64,000 bases of DNA, from contig PTFA01000197.1 of NCBI GenBank assembly GCA_003342895.1, positions 887,637 to 951,636 of the forward strand, in the 5' to 3' direction. The stretch's first letter is position 1, and each line of letters starts with the position of its first letter. This DNA comes from Casuarius casuarius (Eukaryota; Chordata; Aves; Casuariiformes; Casuariidae). Below, one piece after another: positions 1-10,100 of this stretch. Under the pieces are notes generated by a model that did no database searches, was not told the DNA's origin, and saw only the letters and a program-made list of their open reading frames with translations. The position numbers were made by a program, and so were the translations under genes.

Positions 1-87
1 ATATAGTAAAAGTGTATTTTCAGTTACACTACTTTTTAAAAATAATCCTGTTTAATCATACTGTCTGCTTGCTTGCTTGCATTTCAG

Positions 88-245
88 TCAAAAATATAAC
101 ACCTCCACCAGTGAAACCTGCTCCTTCTGTTTCTCCTCCTTTATCCAGTTTACTACAACATTTGTATGCTGAAAGAAACTCAGACCAAAATCTTCATTTT
201 TCTTGGCTTACTGTACAAAGCCAGAGTATTCCATGGCAGTACTGA
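88..245 (+). CDS. candidate 3'-terminal coding exon of an unidentified upstream gene
   Basis: A good splice acceptor (pyrimidine-rich tract ending TTTCAG at 82-87) is followed by an open frame of about 52 residues that ends in TGA at 243-245. The frame is proline-rich at first (ITPPPVKPAPSVSPP) and then more ordinary (SLLQHLYAER, SWLTVQSQ). An AATAAA lies at about 307. I do not recognise the protein. In mammals the neighbour on this side of TTC26 is ZC3HAV1 on the opposite strand, which does not fit a plus-strand terminal exon. It could be chance, a non-coding exon, or a bird-specific neighbour. Confidence 0.2.
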
Positions 246-1979
246 AAATTATACTTCAGGAATTACTGCAAGGTATTTACAACAATTATTATTTTCTTTC
301 AGTTTGAAATAAAGTACTTCTGAGGCATTGTTTAAGATCTGAAAGGACAAGGGCATCTTACAATATCCTTGTCAATCGAGATGTTATTCTTGATTTCACA
401 GGCCTTGATAAGGACACTCTTACACCTGAAAAGCTTTCTGGCCGCAGAACATTTTCTTCTGTTAGATAACAGAAAATCCTAGACAATTGATAAGAAGGTA
501 GATATCTGTATTATATGAATTAGTTTACATATGCAGTCTTGACAGTGTAAAAAAAAGACTAAAAATCAAATATCTGAAAAGGCAATAAATTCAGAATTAT
601 TTATGGAAAACGAATTTTCTCCTGACAGAAGGAATGCATTACTTAATAGAGATGTAAGAGCTATTAAAGGAGGCAAAATCACTAGCGCACATTCTGAATT
701 TTGAGTAACTCAAAATTCATTTCTTGCAGAGAAATCCTCTATTGGAGAATGGATAATATGCCTTCCTTCTTTATGGCCTGTGGTATGAAAGTACATTCAT
801 AAGCAAGGGCCATCATCACAGTTCTATTGTGTTTCCGTGGTTCTGGGTTGCAGGGCAACCTCTCAGGGCCAGTTGTTCCAGGGTCAAGTTGGCTTGAAGT
901 GAATGGGAGAATGTGAATGTGAAACCCACTCTCCGGAAAGAAAACACACAGTTCTTTATTGCTGAACTACATTACAATTGATTGCAGTATGACAGGGATA
1001 TATTTATTCTTACAGAAATCTCCCTAAGCAAAAGCTTACTTTCTTTTGGATAGAGCACAAAATATTTTTCTTCTCATGGAAGGTGCAATTCTAGAAATGA
1101 TGTTACCTGACAAGTCCTGTCCATAAGTAGGTATTTTTTGGCTAGTTGAGTTGTCAACAGTAGTGTAATGTTTTGCTCCTNTTCACTGAAACTGCTAATG
1201 GTGCAATTCAGGCAGTATAAAAATGGAAGTTCCAGAAATTTCACCACATGGTGTTCCTCTATAACGAAAAGAGATCTATCTTATTTGCAGCAAACTGCAA
1301 TGTCAGAGATGCTACAGGAAACAAGGTCAGAGCTTGTGAACATTCTCCAGGGTTTGATAGAGAGATCGGCTATTGTACACAGTTAAAATGTATGCAACCT
1401 GTACACCTAACATTTTATATGCTCTCCATGTTCCATAGTTATAGAAATATAGATGGAGTGGCTATGTTTATTCCAGTAAAGTATAAACATCTGTGCATTA
1501 TCATTATCTGTCAGCTATGTAGCATCCTAACAAGTGAACATTAACAGCACAAATCCAGCAGATCTGTGACTCTTTATTGGAGCACAAACACAATCCTACT
1601 AGGTCAGGCCAAAACTCTGTCTGCTCTGGTCTCCTACTTCCTACATAAGGTCCCAACATGGGACTTCCTGGTCAAAGTCCTCCTGACTGGTGAAGTTGGC
1701 CAGGTGGGGGGATTCTGGCAATGAAAGAGTCTATTTCCATTCCCTCATCCATTCCTATCTACAAGTACCATGGAGCAGCAGGCACCAGCTTCTTGTATAC
1801 CTTCAGGGAATGGTGAGTATAAGGTTATGTGATTAAAGGCTTATCTCCACAAACACAAAGGAGCACAGAGGAACAATGACAGGGAGAGAAACCCAAATAA
1901 CCTAAGCACCCTGACCTGGCTCCTCCCAGGACTGTCACAGGACAGCAATGAGCCCACTTTCCTGGTGTGAAACCCACCA
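246..1979. other. AT-rich upstream flank, no gene recognised
   Basis: Unique-looking AT-rich sequence with short ORFs only. One undetermined base (N) is at 1181. From about 1560 the base composition becomes more balanced, which may be the outer part of the LTR remnant that follows, but I cannot place a boundary. Confidence 0.5.
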
Positions 1980-3480
1980 CGATGAGTCAATTGGAGATGC
2001 TCTCTGGATCACCTTCCAGACTGAAACGTGGTTACTGACTCCAGGGCCATAGGACTGATTATGGGATGTGGGGGAAGAGCATTTTGGCATTGTACAAGAA
2101 TTACTACGGGATATCTAGGGGAAGGACCAAAGGTGGGAAAAGGGAGGGATAAAGGGGACTGGGGGGAAAATCAGTGTAGGAAAATAGAGGGATGGAGGAT
2201 AAAAGGGCTGATCACATTTAAACAGGTTGCTGGCCAGTACACTTGTCTGGCCATGGCCTGCACCTGATGACCACAACCTGTCCTAATTAAACTCCATTTC
2301 TCTTGGGTGAGAGGACTTTCTGCTCTCTGTGGATATGTGTTTACGGAGGTCTAAGTACCAGCAACTGGAATTGGATCACAGGTCATAGTGGCCTGTGTAT
2401 CTGGGGTGTCAGCAACTGTAGAGACTGGAATGTGTGCACCTTGTGTAGGTGTGTATGTCCACGTGTAATCACTAGCAAACATCAAGCTGGACAAGCTGGC
2501 AAGCAGAATAAGAGGCTTGGGAGCCAAATACTGGAGCAGCCATAAGCCTGGGCTAGATACTGGAGAGACCAGAGTGGTCAAAGAGTTAGCTACTGGAGGG
2601 TCCAGGAGGTCCAAATCAACTACTGGAGATTGCGAGGTCTGGGGATCAACTGAGACACTCATTTGCATGTGTGTGTGTCTCTGTGCACGAGGCTACTGGA
2701 GACCAGAGGATCCAAGGGCCAGTGACAGGGCAGACTGAGTGTTTAAGGCCAGTTACTGGAGGGATCCATAACGTGTGTGTGGGTCTGTGTGTGCATTTGT
2801 GTGTGCTAGGGCATCTGTGTGCCAGGAAATGGATTGGAGCTTTGGGCCTTGGGGGCTCACATGCCCGAATGCCAACAACAAGGCAGACCAGGGGCCACTG
2901 GACAGACTGAACGTGTGAGGCCAATTACTGAGGAAATCCATAGTGGGTGTAGGGGGGAGGGTGTCTGAGCACCAGCAACTGGAGTGGGGCTGCAGGCCTC
3001 AGAAGCTCAGGTCCAGGTGCTAGCAACTGGGAAGACCTGGGATCCAGGGGCCAGCTACTGGAAAGATCAAGTGTCTAAGGCCAGCTACCGGTAGGATCCA
3101 TATTGTATACATGTGTATGTATTTTCCACCAACGGGTTTTCACCCTGATCAGCCAGAGAGGGGGACAGGATAAGGGTGTTTGTGTTTGCGTGAGTGCTGT
3201 GTTGATCTGGCTGGCTGTGTATAAATGCATGTATGTAGTGTGTATGTGTACACGTGCGACTCTTGGGAATACATGCTCCACCCTGCTACTCGCTGGACCT
3301 GGAAACATGGAGCTGTGGCAGCCTCACCTCTATCAGGCTACTGGCTTTGGCAGCTCCTAACAGCAGACACTGCTCCACTTGATGTGCTATCTCCCCGTAC
3401 TCTCTTTTTTCATCTTTCATCCCTGCAATCATTTGGTTTTCTCAGGTCTCTTTTTCTACTCTTCCTTTGACCAGTGATGC
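1980..3480 (+). mobile_element. decayed LTR retrotransposon: LTR plus leader with degenerate repeats
   Basis: A TATA-like GATAAAAGG (2198-2206) is followed 80 bp later by an ATTAAA polyadenylation signal (2286-2291), the usual spacing of an LTR U3-R. Downstream, about 1 kb is built from imperfect repeats around the core (C/T)(A/T)ACTGG, for example near 2360, 2560, 2590, 2625, 2692, 2755, 2975, 3023 and 3055. These alternate with GTGTGTG runs and GGGCCAG/GGATCCA blocks. I recognise this pattern from leaders of avian endogenous retroviral elements (ERVL-like). No gag, pol or env coding remains and no second LTR is seen. The 5' boundary is uncertain and could lie as far back as about 1550. The element ends about 200 bp before the TTC26 CpG island. 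Confidence 0.5.
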
Positions 3481-3893
3481 AAATCAACAGGAAAAATGGC
3501 CATATAGGGATAATAAAAGTATGAAGTCGACCACATCATTTTATTCACTCTTTGTTTCTAGAACAATAGCAGCAGAAGTCCTGCTCCCTCTAAGACTTAC
3601 TTGTAGGTTTATTATTATTTAAACTGGCATTGTGGTAGTGCTTATTTTAATGCGATTATGTGTACTCACCATGGGACGTGACATCTACTGGAGCAGGCCC
3701 CCGAAGGGAGGTGCTGACCCTGCCTGAATGGTGGTTAGGGGCCATGGGGCTGGGCATCCCTCAGCCCCAGGACGACGGTGCCCTCAGCACCCTGAGCCCT
3801 GGTGGGAGCGCCATGACATCTCCACAGCATTGCTCCGGTGCCGGGGACAGTGCCCACCAGCGTTGCCCCCGTCCCCCGCCGCCCTGCTCCCTA

Positions 3894-3922
3894 CCATCTT
3901 GCTCTGCCCCGGCGCCATCTTG
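3894..3922 (-). promoter_or_regulatory. pair of YY1-type cores
   Basis: CCATCTTG occurs at 3894-3901 and again at 3915-3922. Its reverse complement, CAAGATGG, is the core of YY1 sites, which often lie near starts of CpG-island genes. The second copy has the fuller context GCGCCATCTTGGG. Binding is inferred from the motif only. Confidence 0.45.
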
Positions 3923-4051
3923 GGCGCCGACGGCCGCCAGGCCCCCGCTCCCGCCGTTGCTTCGGAGGCCGCGGCCGCGCAGGCGGAACCGTGGGGGGCG
4001 GCGCCTGGCGCCAGCCGGCGCCTCTTCGCCGCCGCGCCTCCGCCTTCCGCC

Positions 4052-4065
4052 GTTACCACGGCAAC
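4052..4065. promoter_or_regulatory. X-box (RFX transcription factor site)
   Basis: GTTACC-AC-GGCAAC is an inverted repeat that matches the X-box consensus GTNRCC(0-3 N)RGYAAC. RFX2/RFX3-type factors bind this site in promoters of ciliary genes. It ends 41 bp before the ATG, inside the CpG island, the usual position for X-boxes of intraflagellar-transport genes. It implies that this gene is switched on with the ciliogenesis programme. Confidence 0.85.
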
Positions 4066-4106
4066 GGAGTGGTCGGCGGAGCGGGGAGTCCGGGCCCGGC
4101 GGCAGG

Positions 4107-4109
4107 ATG
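4107..4109 (+). CDS. TTC26: TTC26 exon 1, coding part (start codon only)
   Basis: The context GGCAGGATG is followed at once by the donor GTGAGA at 4110. The codon joins to the ATG of exon 2 to give MM, the N-terminus known for human TTC26. The upstream 5' UTR lies in the CpG island. The assignment rests on the exact donor and the human parallel; translation could also start at the exon 2 ATG with loss of one residue. Confidence 0.8.
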
Positions 4110-7100
4110 GTGAGAGGCGGCGGGGAGGGGAAGGGAAGGGGGCGCGGGTGCGGCGGGGCCCCCGGCCCGGGGCGCTCCGGCGGGGCCCCGCTCTAACCCG
4201 GCGCCCCGCTCTGCTCTCTGCGCAGATGCTCTCTCGGGTCAAGCCGGCCGTGGGGGGCGCCCCGCCGCCGGGAGACCGGCGGAGGAAGAAAGGGAAGAAG
4301 GTGCCGCAGCTGGAGGAGCTCCTGGCCCTGCGGGACTTCACTGGCGCCATCGCCTTGCTGGAGGTAACGGCCGCGGCGGCGGGGCGGGTGTCCCGCACCC
4401 CTCACGGAGCGGCGGGCGGGGGAGGCGCAGCACCGGGGTTGGGGCTCCCTGGGGAGGCCGTTACGCCCGTTGCGCCCGCTTTAGCCGCGGCGCCGCCCGC
4501 CGCTTCCCTCGCTCCGGGGGTCAAGTTATCCGTGAAATGAGCTGGCCTGGCGTCGCCTCTGATCAGCGGGCTTGTCGTGGGTGGGCCTGTCTGGTGGTTA
4601 CAAAATGCTCGTTAACGGGCGGACTTCTCTTCCCTCCGCAGTTCAAGCGGCAAGTGGGGGAGCAGGAGGAGGATGCCGACCTGTGGATTGGGTACTCTGC
4701 CTTTCACCTGGGCGACTACAAGAGAGCACTGGAGGTGAGGTGAGGTGAGGTGAGGCAAGGCAATCCTGCTCCCTCGTGCGGGGAAACGGGAGGCTGTCCT
4801 AAAGCGATGACAGCAGGAGGGAAATACTCTGTAATAGGGAAAAACTCTGCCAGGCCGTTAAAGTATAAATGTACAGTAATAAGGCCAGTGGTGCGGAAAG
4901 CCATTTGGATCAAGAAAGAAATATTCGCTCATGAAAATAGACATGTTCTTTTAATCTTTGCTACTGTCTGATTTAATATTTACTCAGTAGCCTAATTTGC
5001 CCTTTCTAAGGTCATAGCACGTGTCCTAAAGTTTCCTTCCCTTTTTGCAGGTAACTTTGCACGATTTTGTTTTTTAGATTTAGTTATGTCTTCAGCTTCA
5101 TCATGTAGCTAACTTGTAATATACATGCTTCTTGTTTTCCGTTCTTACTTCCCAGGTTGATATTTCTGGCCCTTTAATGTACTTTATTGTTCTTCTATGT
5201 ATTTTCTTATATTAGATAAAATGAAATAAAACATTGTTATTCTCTGAAAGTTTTAAGTCACTAAAATAAATGTTGATTGCTCAAATACATGTAAATTATC
5301 AATATTTGCACCATGTGGTGCTGCTGTATCTCTTTTGTGCACAAGTCCCTGTGCCATTCTTTCTCTCTTATGTTCACTTATATCTTCACTGAAACTAAAT
5401 TTGTTGCCGATCAATTTGTTGTCAATGAGTTTGTTGCCAGAGTCACTGGGGTCATTTTTGCATGCGTGCGTGCTCGCTCTCTCTCTCTCTCTCTTTTCTT
5501 TTTTCGTTGCATATTTCTCTGTAGAACTCTGACAGATTTGTGTTGTCTAGCTTGCTGTATACCTCTGAGGCTACACATATGCTGAGTACAAAGAATCTGG
5601 GCTGGAATCAGTTTCGTGCACCAGAACAGGGAGCGTTGTGGAGTGCAGTGTGGAGGTACCACAAAGGCTGCACGTAAGCTGGAGAAGATCAGGAAACAAA
5701 ACGATCTGCTTGAGTAGTGTTTGTCTCATTGCTATATTTCTGCAGAGCTAAATTGGTGGGTCCACAGAATGCTGTGTTGTACCAGTTAGACTTAGTGATT
5801 TCAGTCTATGTCATCTGGGGGAGGTTTTCATTGCAATGCACTGTGAAGTACAGGTGCACTCTGAGCTTTTCACAGCCTTTTAGTGTGTATTCACTGGGAG
5901 AAATACTTAAAACGGGTGATAATTTGAAGTATTAATGAAAAAGAAAATAAATCATTGAGAAATAGATTATGGAGCAATTATATTTTTCTTTTTAGATATA
6001 ATTGGTGTTTAACTATAGTGATGCATGGTCACATGCACAAGGTTCAAATATGAGGCTGAAATTGAATTTATTTTTCTAAAACTTCCAGGTAGGTTCACAA
6101 AGATGTTCCCCTTCCCCTTTGCTGTAGAAAATTGAAGAGGAAACATCTTGTGCCAGTAGAATTACTCAATGCAATCAAATTGACAGTATCTGCAAAGTAG
6201 TATATAGTATAGAGGTAACTTAATATTGACATTTACTTGGGTAGTTTAAAGAGTATGAATGTAATAAGCAATGGCTTTGCTTAGTTATATCTAGATGTTA
6301 GGTGCTAATAGGGAATGAAAGTTAAAATATATATATATGTATACATATAAAACTAGCTTGGAATTTCCTTTTAAATAAATGCTGCTGTTCTGAATACCTG
6401 GTAGGTGCTTATATAGCCAGAATAGATCTTAAATTTTCCCTTCAATGAAAGAATAACCGCATTATTTTTGCAGAGATCAGATTTTGTCTGTGGTGTTTGC
6501 TTCACCACTAGGTGATGCTCTTGATTCAGACTTTATAAACTGTGGTATACTCAGTCTTTCAGTCTTTCTGCGCTAACAGGGATATTAAAAGGTTTTTGTG
6601 TTTCAGGGAATTGGCAAGGTTTGGGGTTAGTTTGTGTTTTAATGAGGGATCACAGGGCCTATATTTTCAGATTTCATATTAATTTTGGCACAGTGATGAG
6701 TCATGATATCTGTGTTACTTTAGTGACATATGAGAGATGAGTCTGTGTATCTTGACCTAGTTCCTTTTGGGACACAACGTAGTGTGTTTGTACTTCCCTA
6801 CCTACTAGTAATCAAGGGATAGTACATGGACTCTGGAGACTGAATTAATTCCCTTTTGGTTGTATATTTATGTATCCAGTTATCAGCTTCAAGGTTGAAC
6901 TGTAATGCTGTGTCTTCATTGGTGTGATACGGAGGCCTTCTTGGCACTGTCAAGGACAAATTCCTTGATTATCTATACTCCCTAGACTTTGTAGCACTCT
7001 TTGGGGTGTGCCAAGGGCTCTGTAAATCAAAAACTGTGGGTAGAAACTTGTGCAGAATTCTCTAGAGCAACATTACACACAGTCTAAGTGATTCACCATC

Positions 7101-10100
7101 CCGAGTGCCTGCAAGTGAAAGTGCTTAGTCTGCCATACGTTCCCAGTCCGTGGCTTATCCCTCATACCTGGTAGGATTCCACAGAAATTCTGCTGCTCAA
7201 TAATCCTTTTATCTATAATGGTGCTGCCATGGTGAGCCAGGCATGCTGGTTGCTTGGCAGCTTTTGGGTAGGCTTAGGAGTTGGGGTGAAATGGCTGTCA
7301 TCATCTACTGTGAAAAATGGAAAAAACTGAAAGACACAGAGCTCCACCTCCAAGGATATGCCCAGAGAGAATGATAGCAAAATATCTGGCACATCCACAT
7401 GTGGGTCTTCTCTTGTCATAGGCACACTGACAGTCAGATAATCTCTAGGCAGAGCTCTACCCTCAGCTTGCCTAGGATCACACTTCTCCCTTCTTAGTAG
7501 GCAGATGCCTTTCTCAAAGGATATACCACTGACAGTGACCTGGTAGGATCATCACTGGCTCTGCACACCAATTTACAAGTGGCTCTGCATCAGATCCTTG
7601 CAGCAGTTGTGGTTGCAGTCCTTCCCCAGGGACTGCCTAGCTTCCGACACTCACAAACAGATTTTTTACTAACAAGTGGGTGGCCAGTATCTTCCTAGGA
7701 TAGCAGGATATAATCAGTTTTCTGGAGCCTTCCACCTCTGCTATCCCCAATGAGCACAAAAAAAAAAAAAAAAAAAAAAAGAAAAGACTTGTCTTTCTAC
7801 CATAACTGGTTCATAGCACTGATCTTTAACCTTTCCAGAAAAAGATCATAACATTACCAAAGAACCAGAATCAGAACATAAGTCTGCTGAGTCTCTTTCT
7901 GGGCTGCCTTATCATATAAGATGAGGCAACCAGGATCTAAGAATGTGAGGGTCATAAGACATATTTGAGATACTGACAATCTAATTGGCAAGGACATTAC
8001 TAGGAACAGATTTCACATTGACACTCCACACACATGGATTTGGCTTAGGCACGTGGGATGCTAGCATGATACCGCTTCCAGATATGGTAATGCTCAGAAG
8101 TCCTCCTGCATAGGCAAGCCACCTTGGCCCATCAGCTGTATGTACGAGAGCAGAGCGTGACCTCCTGGCCGGAGACTTTGATGCGTTGTTTCTGTCAATT
8201 TCTCACAAACCACGACCAGGGCTTCAGACACTCCTTGTGATCTGCTGTTTCCCTCCTAGCAAAGCCTTGGGAGCCATTACACCTCTTTACTGGGCAACAC
8301 CTCCTGCCTACCCCAGTTTGGCTCTGATGACTTTGGTCAAATAGTGAAGCATGAAAGGAATAGGGGTATACTGAGGTAATTGCTCATCCATGAGGAGTAT
8401 CTGGTCTTGCTCCAGTGCTTCTAGTAGAAGTATGAGAAATCAAGAATGTTCAAGTTCCTGATAGCTGAAGCAGGAAGTAAATAATGATCTAGCTGAAGAA
8501 TGTAAAAGATAGGGTATAATGAACATCTCTGCACCTCCTTTGAGCACTTGTGAGGCAGCCCCCACAGATTGTCCTGTTTCTTGGCTCTTCAGGGCTTACA
8601 TTTATGTGCGTGGAGAATCCAGACAAGTGTTGAGGCTAACGGGGTTCTGCTTGGTGCCCTAGACGTTGCCAGTAGGCATCTGTACACCTAGGCAGTCAAC
8701 TTGGCAGCGTGGGTCTGAGGAAACGTGTGTATGCCTGCGTATTGTATTAGGGTGAGAGGCAGAGGTGAAATAGCAAGAAGCTGCTATGCTCCTGGTTGGC
8801 AAAAGTATGCCACAAGTTGACAGTTGGGAAGGCCATTGGAGTTTTTTAGAAAGGAGGGAGGAAAGCTCTCCTGTGGAGTATTATTTGAGAGATGGTAATG
8901 TTGAATGCCCTTCAATGAGTAAATGGGCAACAGCGTAGTCTAGGCTTATGGCTAAGAGCTACAAGGTAGAGAGGACTAATGATCGTCATTTTTATTTACT
9001 GTGTTTCCACAGATTCACATTGGTACTGCTAGAGCAGTGTCTATCTATTACTTGCTTTGAATGGCCAAGCCAGAATGTGACTTGTGTTTACGCACTTTGT
9101 CGTTTCTAATTAATCTGCTTGAAGCCATAGCCCAAAGAGACCTCTGGGTGCATTTAATCTGGATGGATTTTGAAATATTCCAGATGGTCTTGATAAACAA
9201 CAATGGCCTGTCTCTCGGAGCTCTGTGACAGGCTTGTGTCAAGACTGTACTGGCCTCAGTTGGAAGAGTTACTCTATATGTACAAGTTTTCTTTGAGGGT
9301 TTTGATTTTTCTTTTTTGAAGTCTTCGTGAAGGACAGCTAGCCTCTGACATACTAGTGAGACTGGGCCAGCTTTCAAGGACACACCTTAGCAATAGTTTC
9401 TCTGTTTGGGAGTGCTGTTTACTTTCACTTGGCAACAGAAAAAAATTTTAAGCTTACAAACTATAAACTGTTGTTGTCGTGAGCATGTCTATTCTGGGAA
9501 TTCACTGCCCTTTGGGCACGACCTTAGTTTATCTAGCACTATATATCTGTGCCTTCCCCCCAAAGGGAAGAAGACTTCCGCCCTTGTGTCACAATCTGGT
9601 AAACTCTTACAGGGGAGAGGGAAATCCCAACTCATATGTTTGGAAGAAGAGTATGGAGTTGGCAATGGGGTGTGTGTTGTGAGGGGTGAGAGGTTTATGA
9701 TGGTTGGGAAGTGGCAGCCTGGCATGACCCAGCCTGTTTGCCTTATGCTGTGTGTTGGGCATGGCTGGATGGGGAGCAGGAACACCACCAGGAGGCACTT
9801 TGACAGAGATGGTCCTTCTTAATAATTTAACAGACACCTGACAGAGGGAAAAATGGAACTGAGGGATCTCCCTACCTCTGTTCTTAGTACCCTGTTGTTA
9901 TGCAGAGCAAAGATGCTTATCTTCAGGAGTATCACTGGTCGGTATCTGCAAAGGTTTTTTTTCATTAAAAAAATAGATTGAAAGATTGATCTGCTCAGGC
10001 TTTTACTTTTTCACAAATAACAGGACATGAAGCAGTTTACATGACAGTGTTAAAGCATATGTAATGAACGTGGATGTGTAAAAAATTTCAGAATATGATA

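Larger units (their letters stand above)
3690..4540 (+). promoter_or_regulatory. TTC26: CpG-island promoter of TTC26
   Basis: Composition changes abruptly from AT-rich to very GC- and CpG-rich at about 3690-3830 and returns to normal after about 4540. The island holds the 5' UTR, exon 1, the 116-nt intron 1, exon 2 and the start of intron 2. No TATA box is seen, as is usual for CpG-island promoters. It contains an X-box and two YY1-type cores (listed separately). The transcription start is not determinable from sequence. Long ORFs across the island on both strands come from the lack of AT-rich stop codons and are not genes. Confidence 0.85.

Noticed and set aside
2303..3470. Cluster of ORFs of 60-105 codons on both strands
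   Set aside because: They follow the internal repeats of the LTR-element leader (Cys/Val-rich from GTGTGTG runs) and have no protein character.
3660..4540. Long ORFs on both strands over the promoter (178, 270 and 204 codons)
   Set aside because: They arise from the low frequency of stop codons in CpG-rich sequence; the true coding parts here are only exon 1 (ATG) and exon 2 of TTC26.
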